Positions 27,002-36,899 of a DNA stretch of 64,000 nucleotides are shown one piece after another. How positions within the stretch are numbered: position 1 is the first letter of the stretch; the number at the start of each line of letters is the position of its first letter. The translations under genes were made by a program, and so were the position numbers. A model generated the notes under the pieces. That model was not told where the DNA came from, ran no database searches, and saw only the letters and a list, made by a program, of their open reading frames with translations. The stretch spans positions 1 through 64,000 of the forward strand of contig JBJORA010000118.1 of assembly GCA_046049675.1 (NCBI GenBank), in the 5' to 3' direction. The stretch comes from CAIXQW01 sp046049675 (GTDB lineage: Bacteria > Bacteroidota > Bacteroidia > Chitinophagales > Chitinophagaceae).

Positions 27002-28345
27002 ATGGCATCTACAATTATCAAGCAAGCACAGGTCGTTAATGAGGGCAAAACTGTAGTACAAGATGTGCTTATCAAAAATCAACGTATTGAAAAAATCGCA
27101 TCAAGTGTTGACGTGCCTTATGCAGTGCAAGAAATTGATGGTGGCGGTAAGATATTAATGCCAGGCGTTATTGACGATCAAGTGCATTTTAGAGAGCCAG
27201 GTTTAACCCATAAGGCCAATATCAATACAGAAAGCACTGCCGCAGTTGCTGGCGGTACAACCACCTTTATGGAAATGCCCAATACAGTGCCAAACGCATT
27301 GACGTTTGAACTTTTGGAAGATAAATACGCAATCGCAGCGGCAACAAGCCCTGCCAACTATAGTTTTTTTATGGGTGTGGGCAACGACAATGCCGATGAA
27401 GCTCTTAAAATAAATGCACGAAAGCAAGATGTTTGCGGCCTAAAAATTTTTATGGGTAGCAGCACAGGCAATATGCTTGTTGATAATTATCTAACGCTAA
27501 ACAGAATCTTTAGTAATAGCGAAGTACTAATTGCAACGCATTGCGAACGCGAAGAAATTGTAAAAGCTAATCAAGCACTTGCTATTAATACTTATGGCGA
27601 AAACATGGAAGCGCATATGCATCCTATCATTCGCAATGTAGAAGCTTGCTATGAAAGCAGCTATAGCGCAGTGCAGCTAGCCAATCAAACTGGTGCACGT
27701 TTGCATGTACTGCATATCACCACTGCAAAAGAGTTACAACTATTTGGCAATATGATGCCACTTGCAGAAAAGCGCATTACCAGCGAAGTTTGTGTTCATC
27801 ATTTACATTTTACGGCCGATGACTATGCAGCTTTAGGCAATCAAATAAAATGTAATCCAGCTATTAAATCAGGCGACAATAAAGCAGCGCTTTGGCAAGG
27901 ATTGCTCGATAATCGTTTGGACATTATCGCTACCGACCATGCGCCTCATACTTGGGAAGAAAAGCAAGCGCCATATCTGCAAGCACCTGCAGGAGTACCA
28001 CTTGTGCAACATAGTTTACAGTTGATGTTCGATTACGTAAAAGCGGGTAAGCTTAGTGTAGAAAAACTAGTTGAGAAAATGTGTCATGCACCGGCAATTT
28101 GTTTTCAAGTGGCAGAACGTGGTTATATACGCGAAGGCTATTTTGCAGACGTGGTTTTGGTGGATACAGAAAAGGCTTATACAGTAACTAAGCAAAACTT
28201 ATTGCACAAATGTGCATGGAGTCCGTTTGAAGGCCATACGTTTGGTGCTAGCATTGCTGCTACATTTGTAAATGGCGAAATGATGTGGAATGGTACAGAA
28301 GTGCGGCAAGATATACGAGGAATGCGGTTAAAGTTTGACCGCTAG
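27002..28345 (+). CDS. pyrC: dihydroorotase (class I type)
   Basis: This 447-residue amidohydrolase closes carbamoyl-aspartate to dihydroorotate in pyrimidine synthesis. The metal-site opener reads VIDDQVHFREPG, so the first His of the usual HxH is Gln. Other active-site motifs are intact: KIFMGSSTG, ATHCE, LHITTAKE and ATDHAPHT. As far as I recall, the Gln form is common among Bacteroidota members of this family, so activity is still plausible. The ATG at 27002 follows a GACCTTTG near-consensus -7 box by 5 bases; an in-frame start at 26954 is rejected. Confidence 0.88.
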   Translation: MASTIIKQAQVVNEGKTVVQDVLIKNQRIEKIASSVDVPYAVQEIDGGGKILMPGVIDDQVHFREPGLTHKANINTESTAAVAGGTTTFMEMPNTVPNALTFELLEDKYAIAAATSPANYSFFMGVGNDNADEALKINARKQDVCGLKIFMGSSTGNMLVDNYLTLNRIFSNSEVLIATHCEREEIVKANQALAINTYGENMEAHMHPIIRNVEACYESSYSAVQLANQTGARLHVLHITTAKELQLFGNMMPLAEKRITSEVCVHHLHFTADDYAALGNQIKCNPAIKSGDNKAALWQGLLDNRLDIIATDHAPHTWEEKQAPYLQAPAGVPLVQHSLQLMFDYVKAGKLSVEKLVEKMCHAPAICFQVAERGYIREGYFADVVLVDTEKAYTVTKQNLLHKCAWSPFEGHTFGASIAATFVNGEMMWNGTEVRQDIRGMRLKFDR

Positions 28346-28454
28346 GTTTTGCCTGATGTTTAGCGCCAGTAATGGCCGCAAATTTCTGTGCTGTTAACGT
28401 CTCTTTATATTGCATAAACGCCACACAACGGGCTTGCTGCTGTATTTTTACACG

Positions 28455-29144
28455 GTGAAATTCGGTGTAGTAGTATTTCCGGGAAGCAACTGCGACCAAG
28501 ACATGGTAGATGCGCTTGCAAACGACCTGAAGCAAGAAGTTGTAAAGCTGTGGCATAAAGAAAGTGAACTCCCTAATTTTAGTAAAGAAGACTGCGTGGT
28601 TCTGCCTGGCGGCTTTAGCTATGGCGACTACCTGCGTTGTGGTGCATTGGCCAGCCAAAGTCCTATCATGCAGGCTGTAAAAGCACATGCCAATAATGGC
28701 GGCAAGGTTCTAGGCGTTTGCAATGGCTTTCAAATTTTATGTGAGAGTGGTTTATTGCCAGGTGCACTTTTGTTGAACGACACGCAAAAGTTTGAATGCA
28801 AAAATGTTTTCCTTAAAAAAGCAAGTAGCACAGCACCAATCACCAAAGATTTGAGCGACACTGCACTTAAGATACCAATTGCGCACGGCGAAGGCCGTTA
28901 TCAGGCTGATGAGGCAACCATGGAGGCGCTTCGCAACAACGACCAAGTAATTTTTGAATACTGCACTGCTGAGGGCGAAGTTTGCAACGAAGCTAATCCA
29001 AATGGCAGTATGCAAGGCATAGCAGGTATTTGCAATGCAGGTAAAAATGTATTTGGCATGATGCCTCACCCAGAGCGTGCTACAAATTCTATTTTGGGCA
29101 ATACAGATGGTGTTGCTATCTTTAAATCTTTAATAATGAACTAA
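28455..29144 (+). CDS. purQ: FGAM synthase glutaminase subunit PurQ
   Basis: This 229-residue class I glutamine amidotransferase supplies ammonia to PurL for formylglycinamidine ribonucleotide synthesis. The start motif KFGVVVFPGSNCDQD is diagnostic. The nucleophile Cys lies in LGVCNGFQ, and the His/Glu pair is in MMPHPERA. PGGFSYGDYLR and HGEGRY are also present. The start is a GTG at 28455, with TATTTTTA (near TAnnTTTG) 4 bases before it. PurL and PurS are not in the window. The next gene follows after 13 bases. Confidence 0.94.
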   Translation: MKFGVVVFPGSNCDQDMVDALANDLKQEVVKLWHKESELPNFSKEDCVVLPGGFSYGDYLRCGALASQSPIMQAVKAHANNGGKVLGVCNGFQILCESGLLPGALLLNDTQKFECKNVFLKKASSTAPITKDLSDTALKIPIAHGEGRYQADEATMEALRNNDQVIFEYCTAEGEVCNEANPNGSMQGIAGICNAGKNVFGMMPHPERATNSILGNTDGVAIFKSLIMN

Positions 29145-29157
29145 GGGGTATACAACG

Positions 29158-29604
29158 ATGAAAAAGTTATTTTTTATAGCAGCAGCACTTTTGCTAGCAC
29201 AATTTAGCCAAGCACAAGACGCTAAGGATATTGTAAAGTGGCAAGCTGGCATTACAAATGTAGAAGCAGACAATGCAACGTTTGTGGTGTTATCAGCGAA
29301 CATTGCAAAAGGTTGGCACATCTTTACAAGCAATCCTGGTGGTGATGGATTTGCCATACCAACGAGTATCGTATTAGTAAGTGGCAAAGACAGCATTGTG
29401 GTAAACGACCGCATGGCCAATATGAAGGTCATCAGCAAAGACATAGAAGGCATGGGTACTATGAACTACTTTGAGGGCAACCTTGTTTATAAGATACTTT
29501 TAACACAACCCTTAGCAAAGGGCAGTCGTCTTTACATTACGTATCAATGCTGCAACGATAAAATGTGTTTGCCGCCTACTGATGTAGTGTTGGATGTGAA
29601 GTAA
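29158..29604 (+). CDS. secreted stand-alone DsbD N-terminal-type domain
   Basis: This 148-residue protein has a signal peptide (1-19, ending FSQAQ) and one DsbD-alpha-like immunoglobulin fold. It is clearly related to the N-terminal domain of the DsbD encoded 20 bases downstream: both have GWHIF/GFHIF, the NPGGDG/DPGGDG loop, IPTSIV/VPTNLV, GMGTMNYFEG/GVGTVRWYEG and a C-terminal Cys-containing strand (YQCCNDKMCLPP/FQVCNESFCERP). It probably acts in the periplasm as an electron acceptor from DsbD. The tandem arrangement suggests duplication of the domain. Confidence 0.8.
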   Translation: MKKLFFIAAALLLAQFSQAQDAKDIVKWQAGITNVEADNATFVVLSANIAKGWHIFTSNPGGDGFAIPTSIVLVSGKDSIVVNDRMANMKVISKDIEGMGTMNYFEGNLVYKILLTQPLAKGSRLYITYQCCNDKMCLPPTDVVLDVK

Positions 29605-29624
29605 AAGAAAAATAATACAATTAC

Positions 29625-31739
29625 ATGATGAGCGTAAAAAAATTTGCAGCACTAGCCCTAGTGCTGTTGACCACCTTTACAGCATGGGGTCAGGCAGAAA
29701 AGCGAGTAAAGTTTGATGTTTGCTTTGAGCCAAGTTCAAAGCCAGGTGAAGGTGAAATAATCGTGACTGCTAACATGCAAAAAGGGTTTCACATTTTTGC
29801 ATTTGATCCAGGGGGAGACGGATCGCAAGTTCCTACAAATTTGGTTTTCAAGCCAATGAAAAATGTAACGCTCGTAGGAAAGGTTACTGAAAAGGACAAG
29901 CCTGGCGTACATGATATTGACGGCGTTGGTACAGTTCGTTGGTACGAAGGCAAGGCTCGATTTGGCCAGAAGGTAAAGTATAAGAAACTTGAAAAAGGCG
30001 AACTTACATTTAGCTTTCAAGTCTGCAATGAAAGCTTCTGCGAAAGACCAGCAGACCTGCCTGTAAAATTTGATCTTACAAAGGGTTGCGATGGCTCTCT
30101 GCTAGGAAGTACAGGAAAAGTTGATACAACAAACAAAGCAGCAGCAAAGACTCCCGATACGACATCGCCAACTGCTGCTAGTGTCGTAGTTAATTCTGGA
30201 GAGGATACTGCAAAGACTTCTACTGGCGGTGATAGCCAAGCAGAAGAAATGCAAGGAATGCCAGATGAGAATGGCAATTATGGTAAATTTGGCAAGCCTG
30301 TTGGCGATTGTGGTGGTGCAAAACAAGAATCACTCAGTCCTTGGCTCGCATTTTTGTATGGCATCTTAGGTGGTTTTGCAGCGCTATTTTTCCCTTGTAC
30401 ATTACCTATGATACCAATGACTATCAGTTTCTTCTTAAAAAATAAAGAAGGTAAAAAAGCTGGTGTTCGCAATGGCATTTTCTATGGCTTTAGCATTTTC
30501 TTGGTTTACTTTTTATTGAGCGTTCCGTTTCTATTTTTCAATATCGGAGGCGATGCTTTGAGTAACCTAAGTACAAATCCATGGTTGAACATTTTCCTAT
30601 TTGCAATATTCATTGTGTTTGCTTTCTCGCTATTTGGTTTTTACGATATTAGCTTGCCTAGCGGTCTTGCAAGTAAAGTTGATTCAAAAAGTAGCACCAA
30701 AGATTTTCCTGGCATTTTCTTTATGGCGCTTACTTTAGCTATCGTTTCGTTTAGTTGCACCGGACCAATACTAGGACTTGTTTTAGGTAGTGTACAAAAT
30801 GCAAAGTTGATTACACCTGCTATGAGCGGTTTCGGCATTGGCTTGGGTGTTCCATTTGCATTATTTGCCATCTTTCCAAATCTTCTAAAAGCGTTGCCAA
30901 AAAGTGGTGGTTGGCTAACAACACTCAAGGTAGTATTTGGCTTCGTAGAGATTGCATTTGCACTAAAATTCTTGTCGAATGCCGACCTTGTAAAGCAATG
31001 GGGTTTACTAAAAAGAGAAACGTTTATTGCTTTGTGGGTAATAGTTTTAGTATTACTTGCACTTTATTTGTTTGGTATTTTTAGAATTAAGAAATCGGAA
31101 GTGTATAAACGCACTACAACTGCAACGGTACTTGGCGTGTTGAGTTTAATCTTTGCAGGATACTTATGTGGGGATTTTTTCAACAAGGACATTTCACTTG
31201 TAAGTGGTTTCCCGCCTCCGAAATTCTATAGTTATAGCTATAAAGAAGAAAAGCACAAAAATGGAGAGGCAGCTAAAAGCCATACTGTAAATGGACTAAC
31301 GACTTATTTGTCATTGGAAGACGCCCTTGCTGAGGCGAAGAAACAAGGAAAGCCAGTAATGATTGACTTTACAGGTTGGGCTTGCGTAAACTGTCGTAAA
31401 ATGGAAGAAAATGTGTGGGTAAAGCCTGGTATCTACGAACTACTTAAGGACAAGTATATCATTGCATCGCTATACGTAGATGAAAAGACACCATTGCCAG
31501 ATGATCAAAAATTTGCATCTCCATTTTTGAAAGGAATGGCAAATACAGTTGGCGATAAATGGTTTGACCTTTCTCTTCGTCATTTCAAAAGTGCATCACA
31601 ACCGTTCTATGCACTGATTGACCCAGTTAGTGAGAGAATTCTTACAACACCTGTGCCTTATACACCAGAGGCAAAGAAATACCAAGACTGGCTAGAGTGT
31701 GGCCTAACTAACTATGCATCACTAAGAGGTACGAAGTAG
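29625..31739 (+). CDS. dsbD: thiol:disulfide interchange protein DsbD
   Basis: This 704-residue protein carries reducing power across the inner membrane. In order it has a signal peptide (1-22), an N-terminal alpha domain (to about 145), a Ser/Thr/Ala-rich linker and an eight-helix CcdA-like membrane domain (about 235-525). The membrane domain has paired cysteines in FPCTLPMIPMT and FSCTGPILG. A thioredoxin-like gamma domain with FTGWACVNCRKME (C-V-N-C) covers about 570-704. It forms a probable operon with the stand-alone alpha-type gene upstream. Expected roles are cytochrome c maturation or repair of periplasmic disulfides. Confidence 0.94.
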   Translation: MMSVKKFAALALVLLTTFTAWGQAEKRVKFDVCFEPSSKPGEGEIIVTANMQKGFHIFAFDPGGDGSQVPTNLVFKPMKNVTLVGKVTEKDKPGVHDIDGVGTVRWYEGKARFGQKVKYKKLEKGELTFSFQVCNESFCERPADLPVKFDLTKGCDGSLLGSTGKVDTTNKAAAKTPDTTSPTAASVVVNSGEDTAKTSTGGDSQAEEMQGMPDENGNYGKFGKPVGDCGGAKQESLSPWLAFLYGILGGFAALFFPCTLPMIPMTISFFLKNKEGKKAGVRNGIFYGFSIFLVYFLLSVPFLFFNIGGDALSNLSTNPWLNIFLFAIFIVFAFSLFGFYDISLPSGLASKVDSKSSTKDFPGIFFMALTLAIVSFSCTGPILGLVLGSVQNAKLITPAMSGFGIGLGVPFALFAIFPNLLKALPKSGGWLTTLKVVFGFVEIAFALKFLSNADLVKQWGLLKRETFIALWVIVLVLLALYLFGIFRIKKSEVYKRTTTATVLGVLSLIFAGYLCGDFFNKDISLVSGFPPPKFYSYSYKEEKHKNGEAAKSHTVNGLTTYLSLEDALAEAKKQGKPVMIDFTGWACVNCRKMEENVWVKPGIYELLKDKYIIASLYVDEKTPLPDDQKFASPFLKGMANTVGDKWFDLSLRHFKSASQPFYALIDPVSERILTTPVPYTPEAKKYQDWLECGLTNYASLRGTK

Positions 31740-31797
31740 CTTACAACTACTGCGTTTGATAACATAATATTGTATGCTCATGTATTGAACTTGGCTG

Positions 31798-31805
31798 TAC
31801 CTTTG
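31798..31805 (+). promoter_or_regulatory. TAnnTTTG -7 element (TACCTTTG)
   Basis: This is an exact match 17 bases upstream of the ATG at 31823, separating the membrane-protein gene from dsbD. Confidence 0.45.
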
Positions 31806-31822
31806 CATTGCATTTCTACAGC

Positions 31823-32578
31823 ATGGATCTCGCCGCAGCACTCACCTATTTTAGCCCAAAAGACAGTACCAAGCTAAGTTTCAAAAAACTTATTGAATAC
31901 GCTTGGAAAGAGTTTTTGCAACAGCCTTTGTTTTACATAGCGTTTACCGTTATTAGTTTATTGCTGCCAATTATATGTACTTGGCTATTGGGTTCAGCGC
32001 ATATGCAAGCAGTACCCATTTTTTTGATTATGCTATGCATAAACCCGCCGCTAGAGATGGGTACCGCAGCTTACTTGCATCACAAGCATCAGACTACAAG
32101 AAAGGATTTTGTTGCCTACTTTAAGCCATTTAGAATTGAATTGATAGATCTATTCTTGTTTAGCGTTGTAACTGTAGCAGCTTTGTTTCTCATTACTTTA
32201 CCAGCAGTTACTGTACAAGTCGTAATGGAGAACAATGGCATTATTAATGTAGACGAGCCACTACCGTTGAGCTTGCAACTAGTGCGCATAGCCACGCTGA
32301 TTGCTTTGTTATTCTATGGCGTTGCCATGATGTTTGCACCCTACTATATCTACTTCAATAAAATGAAACCGCTTAAAGCTATGCGCGAAAGCTATGCTAC
32401 GATAAAAGTAAGTTGGTTTTGGTTCTTGGGTTTGTACATCGGCATCAGTCTTTTGATGTTAGCGGGCCTTGTGGCAGTTGTAGTAGGTGTATTAGCTACA
32501 ATGCCCGTCGCGCGTATTGCTAGCTATTATGTATTTGCAAAGTATAGTGGCATAGACCAAGCTTTGGAGGAGGAGTAG
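31823..32578 (+). CDS. polytopic membrane protein of unknown function
   Basis: This 251-residue inner-membrane protein has about five to six hydrophobic segments (about 28-50, 56-75, 105-130, 150-175, 195-230). It has a polar N-terminus beginning MDLAAALTYFSPKDS. It resembles the many uncharacterised glycerophosphoryl-diester/DUF975-like membrane proteins in overall plan, but I cannot assign a family. The ATG at 31823 follows a -7 box by 17 bases. Confidence 0.6.
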   Translation: MDLAAALTYFSPKDSTKLSFKKLIEYAWKEFLQQPLFYIAFTVISLLLPIICTWLLGSAHMQAVPIFLIMLCINPPLEMGTAAYLHHKHQTTRKDFVAYFKPFRIELIDLFLFSVVTVAALFLITLPAVTVQVVMENNGIINVDEPLPLSLQLVRIATLIALLFYGVAMMFAPYYIYFNKMKPLKAMRESYATIKVSWFWFLGLYIGISLLMLAGLVAVVVGVLATMPVARIASYYVFAKYSGIDQALEEE

Positions 32579-32678
32579 GGCTTAAAAGTGCCTATCCAAT
32601 GGGAATTATGGCTTCGCTTGGGTGTCCATATTATTAGGCGAAGCAAACGATTTTCTCAAAATTTTCGTAATATTGAGT

Positions 32679-35135
32679 ATGAAATTGCGAATTCTAAGCC
32701 TACTGTGTCTGCTTTGCGTGTCTACTGTTTCAGCACAAGTAAACCTAACGCAAGGCTTGGTTGTGCATCTGCCCTTCAATGGAAACACCAATGATGCGAG
32801 TGGTAACGGCAACAACGCAACTAATTATGGCGCCTCGCTTTGCCCAGATAGAAACGGCGTTGCCAACAGCGCCTACTATTTTGATGGCATAGATGATTTC
32901 ATGGAAATTTTGGATAACACCACCTTACATCTAACGGATTCTCTAACAATGGTGGCTACCATAAGACTTAAACACTATTACCAAGGCTATTGCTATAATT
33001 CACGCATACTCACAAAGGGCGACGATTTAAGTCAAGGTTGGTATGCGTTAAATTGTAGCCCGGGCACCTTGCCGATTTCATGTAATAACTCTGACACCTT
33101 GCAATCAGTGCTAAGGGGAGATGTTGGCAATACCAACGCCAACCTTACAGCATTTACTAACAGCAACAATATTGTGAACCAAAATCAGTGGTATTGCTTA
33201 TGCGCCACATTTGATGGCAATCAAGTAAAGGTTTTTATAGATGGTCAATTGGTATATGCATACCAACGCAGTGCCATTGGTGTAAACAATATGAATCTCT
33301 TTATTGGTAAACATCCTTTCTTTAACTATGAGTACTGGTGGAATGGCGAGATTGATGATGTACGTATTTACAATCGTGCTATCAACTATGAAGAGGTAGT
33401 TGCCTTGTGTGGCACTTGCTCACAAGCCAGCCCTGTGGTAGACATTCTAAATAATGATACTACTCTATGCACGAGTACTAGTATTCCTCTTACTACAAAT
33501 ATTTCGCCAGAGATAGATACATTCTTTTGGACAAGCACTGGCAACCTTAGCAATAATGGCAGTAGCCCAACTTATACAAGTACAGGTTTTGGAGTAGACA
33601 CTATTAAACTTATTGGCATAGAAGAAGGTTGTAATTTGATTGAGAACTGGAATTTTGAAGCTGATACAGTTGGCTTTTATAGCGCCTATACTTTGATGCC
33701 AAATACTTCAGGTGCTAATAGTGCTGCACAACAGTATGTAGTAAGCACTTCAAATGCTCCTTGGAATGCATTTACTAATCAGTGTGCTGACCACACTACT
33801 GGTTTTTCGCGCATGCTGGTTGTAAACGGTGGCACAACTGCCAATACAATTGTATGGGCACAACAAACTTCGGTGCAGCCTAATACAACTTACAAGTTTT
33901 CTTATTGGGCTATGAATTGGTCTAGTTCACCCTTTGCTACGCTTGCATTTAGCATCAATGGTGTAAATGTTGGTTCTACAGCTACCATTTCTACGAGTAC
34001 TTGTCAGTGGCAGCAATATACATATACGTGGAATAGTGGTGCTAGTACTACTGCACTACTTGCTATCACCGACAATACACTAACGGCAAATGGTAACGAC
34101 TTTGCCATCGACGATATCATTTTTGTGCCACTTGACACAATTATAGATCAAGTAATTGTGAGTACAGTAGCAGGTCCGACGATTACAACAAGTGGCACTG
34201 CTGTAATTTGTGCTAATCAGAGTACACCAATAAGTGCAACAGGTGCAGTAAGCTATACGTGGTCGCCAAGCGGCAGCATTGCAAATAGTACGGCTGCTAG
34301 CACAACGGCTTCACCAAATGCTACAACAACGTATACTGTTATAGGTGCTAATGCAGCTGGCTGCACTGCTACTTCTACTGTGCAAATAACTGTAAGCAAT
34401 GCGACGCCTATTAGTCTCGCTGGTACACCATCTATTTGCGTTGGAGATACCAGTACAGTTACCGCAAGCGGTGCAATAAATTATACGTGGTTTCCCAACA
34501 ACGGCAGTGGCGGTAGCAACATCGGCATACTGTCACCTAACGTTTCTACGACCTATACAGTAATTGGCGCAGATGCTAATGGCTGTACAACGGCAAGCAC
34601 ATTTAATATTGAAGTCTTTAACTATCCAGACACAGGTGCTGTTGCTTCTCGAGCAATATTTTGTGCAAACGAAACATCACAATTGTATATGCCGAATGCG
34701 CAGAAGTATTTGTGGCAACCTGGAAACTTACTGAATGATTCTACTATACAAAATCCTATAGCAGATCCAACAGTTAGTACAATTTTCACCGTGGTCGCTA
34801 GCAATTATACATGTGCCGTAGTAGACTCCGTAGAAGTGGAAGTAAATGTTTTAACTGCAGGCTCTGTTTATGTGCCAAACGCCTTTACACCAAACTACGA
34901 CAATGTCAACGACTGTTTTAAGATTCCAAATGGTAGTGCATTTATAGAATTTAGCATTCGTATCTACAATCGCTTTGGGCAACAAGTGTACTACAGCACA
35001 GATCCTTTAGATTGTTGGGATGGCACACACAATGGCTGGGAAAATACCGAAGTGGGATCCTACTACTACATACTTATTGGCAGAACCAATTGTGAGAAAG
35101 TAGAGAGCAAAGGCGACATTACCTTGATTAGGTAG
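32679..35135 (+). CDS. LamG-containing T9SS type-B (CHU_C) cargo protein
   Basis: This 818-residue secreted protein has a signal peptide (1-20, ending STVSAQ). A LamG/concanavalin-like domain covers about 24-245 (HLPFNGNTNDASGNGNN, VKVFIDGQLVY, EIDDVRIYNRA). A carbohydrate-binding-like jelly roll (about 325-480) and two Ig-like repeats of about 80 residues follow, with TTTYTVIGANAAGCT and STTYTVIGADANGCT. It ends with a gliding-motility-associated/CHU_C type-B sorting domain (VPNAFTPNYDNVND, IRIYNRFGQQVY). The type-B tail points to T9SS export and tight surface attachment. The role is probably glycan binding or adhesion. The start at 32679 is set by the signal peptide. Confidence 0.87.
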   Translation: MKLRILSLLCLLCVSTVSAQVNLTQGLVVHLPFNGNTNDASGNGNNATNYGASLCPDRNGVANSAYYFDGIDDFMEILDNTTLHLTDSLTMVATIRLKHYYQGYCYNSRILTKGDDLSQGWYALNCSPGTLPISCNNSDTLQSVLRGDVGNTNANLTAFTNSNNIVNQNQWYCLCATFDGNQVKVFIDGQLVYAYQRSAIGVNNMNLFIGKHPFFNYEYWWNGEIDDVRIYNRAINYEEVVALCGTCSQASPVVDILNNDTTLCTSTSIPLTTNISPEIDTFFWTSTGNLSNNGSSPTYTSTGFGVDTIKLIGIEEGCNLIENWNFEADTVGFYSAYTLMPNTSGANSAAQQYVVSTSNAPWNAFTNQCADHTTGFSRMLVVNGGTTANTIVWAQQTSVQPNTTYKFSYWAMNWSSSPFATLAFSINGVNVGSTATISTSTCQWQQYTYTWNSGASTTALLAITDNTLTANGNDFAIDDIIFVPLDTIIDQVIVSTVAGPTITTSGTAVICANQSTPISATGAVSYTWSPSGSIANSTAASTTASPNATTTYTVIGANAAGCTATSTVQITVSNATPISLAGTPSICVGDTSTVTASGAINYTWFPNNGSGGSNIGILSPNVSTTYTVIGADANGCTTASTFNIEVFNYPDTGAVASRAIFCANETSQLYMPNAQKYLWQPGNLLNDSTIQNPIADPTVSTIFTVVASNYTCAVVDSVEVEVNVLTAGSVYVPNAFTPNYDNVNDCFKIPNGSAFIEFSIRIYNRFGQQVYYSTDPLDCWDGTHNGWENTEVGSYYYILIGRTNCEKVESKGDITLIR

Positions 35136-35150
35136 GATGTTATGTACCTT

Positions 35151-36896
35151 CTACAGCACAAAACTAATCGGCAAAAAGTACACCTTGTGGGCAATCGTGC
35201 TATGTTTGCCGTCAATTACAAAAGGCTTTAGTGTGCTAACAACGCGTAGCGCCTCTTTGTCGATTGCTGGATGAACTTTTTGATAAAGGTGTGCATTTAC
35301 AATCTTGCCATTTGCATCAAGGCTAAAACCAACAATCACTACCCCTTCTTTTTTGGCATTGATTGCCTCTCGAGGATAGCGTACACTACGAACGATGTGC
35401 TTTTGCATTGCCTCTTCACCTCCAGGGTAGGTAGCATAGGCTTCTTGTTCGCTGCTATTCAAACTCGTAGATTCACGCGGCAGCTGCACTATAGTTGTAC
35501 CTGTTGTAGCATTGAAAACAATAATGGTATCTTGAGCACCCGCCTCTACTCTTCTTGTGGCATTCTTGTCTAGCCCGCTGACATTATCGTTATAAAATTG
35601 CATAAAATCTGTACTAACAACTTGCATCTTAGTTTCAACACTCGCTGGATCTTGCAAATACATGGTGTCTCTTAATGGTTCCATCGCAGCAGTATAATGA
35701 GGGGCCACAACGCTAATTGGACCGCTTCTAAAACTCACTATATGATTACCCTCGTTAAATTGACTAATTTGCTGCATTGCCTTTTGCCTTAGCCTTTTGT
35801 CCTCCAAATCTTGCACTGCCTTAAAGCTACTATCACCAAATTGAATGGTTGTATCACCTTTCTTTAGCTTAAGCTTGGTGGTATCGCCATCTATCTGCAT
35901 GGCATCTTGCGATAACACGGTATCCGATAGTGCTACCGATTTTTGCTCTGTTTCTGAGATACTTTGCTTGTTAGCAATTTTGCTAGCTAACAACGATTTA
36001 GTTACAGAAGGCACTACGAACGATTGAAATGCTAGCGCGGTCAATAACAAGCTACTTAAGCCTAGTGTGCTAGTAAGATAGCTTAAGATTCTGCTGCGGG
36101 TGGAAATTTTTTTGTGTAACATTTTGATTCTAAATTTTAAAGGATGAAAACTGAATTGATTTTTTAATGGCATAAAATTGTTCTCCACTGCTGTTGATAG
36201 CAGTAGTTGTGCGTAGGCATTACTACCGGGCATTTTAGCTGCACGCTCATCAGCTTGAAACTCGTGTACGAGATAAAGTTCTTTTCTAATAAAGTAGTAT
36301 GGTAAACACCACCAACAAATTGCCGTAAGAAGACTATGCAAAAGTTTATCGTGCGAATGTCCGAGTTGTACATGTGCCTTTTCGTGCTCAAAAATTGGAG
36401 AACTTATCTGTCCTTGTGTTTTTAGAAAGATGTAGTTAAAGAAAGAACTTGGCTCTAGCCTTTCGTCAACAAGAACGTGAAGCTTATCTATTGTAACTTT
36501 CTTTGAATTTTTGATATTGACCCAAATTTTAAACCCTTGAAAAAGTAAAATACAAGTATTGACGATTGCAATGCATAAGCATACAGTGGACAAAACCCAT
36601 AGCCAATCAATGCCTACTATTGTGTCGCCGCCTTGAGGCTGCAGTGCGTGAATTGTAATCTGTTTAAAGCTTACAATGCTCTTTACTATAGCATTAGGCG
36701 AAGTTTGACGTATGTGCATTAGAGGAATTAATGCAGATAGGAGCACACCAACATTGAGAAAAAATCTACTAAAAGCATATAATGGCTTGGCGCGTAGAAA
36801 TACCATATACAAGATATGTACCACAGCAGCCAACATAGAACACTGCACGACATACACAAGTAAGGCAGGCATCGCAAAGAAAATTGTTGAGTTCAT
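35151..36896 (-). CDS. M56 (BlaR1-type) membrane metalloprotease with TonB C-terminal domain
   Basis: This 581-residue protein has three to four transmembrane helices (about 10-32, 44-60, 98-120, 285-305). Between the last two lies a gluzincin site, FEHEKAHVQLGH (HExxH at 171-175), with a downstream HEFQADERAA glutamate ligand. The large periplasmic part lacks a beta-lactam-binding domain and ends in a TonB-like domain (about 495-581, GVVIVGFSLDANGKIV, TLKPFVIDG). In BlaR1 systems the protease inactivates BlaI. Here the sensor has been replaced by the TonB fold, a known Bacteroidota arrangement. It lies 3 bases after blaI. Confidence 0.9.
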   Translation of the reverse strand: MNSTIFFAMPALLVYVVQCSMLAAVVHILYMVFLRAKPLYAFSRFFLNVGVLLSALIPLMHIRQTSPNAIVKSIVSFKQITIHALQPQGGDTIVGIDWLWVLSTVCLCIAIVNTCILLFQGFKIWVNIKNSKKVTIDKLHVLVDERLEPSSFFNYIFLKTQGQISSPIFEHEKAHVQLGHSHDKLLHSLLTAICWWCLPYYFIRKELYLVHEFQADERAAKMPGSNAYAQLLLSTAVENNFMPLKNQFSFHPLKFRIKMLHKKISTRSRILSYLTSTLGLSSLLLTALAFQSFVVPSVTKSLLASKIANKQSISETEQKSVALSDTVLSQDAMQIDGDTTKLKLKKGDTTIQFGDSSFKAVQDLEDKRLRQKAMQQISQFNEGNHIVSFRSGPISVVAPHYTAAMEPLRDTMYLQDPASVETKMQVVSTDFMQFYNDNVSGLDKNATRRVEAGAQDTIIVFNATTGTTIVQLPRESTSLNSSEQEAYATYPGGEEAMQKHIVRSVRYPREAINAKKEGVVIVGFSLDANGKIVNAHLYQKVHPAIDKEALRVVSTLKPFVIDGKHSTIAHKVYFLPISFVL

Positions 36897-36899
36897 AAT

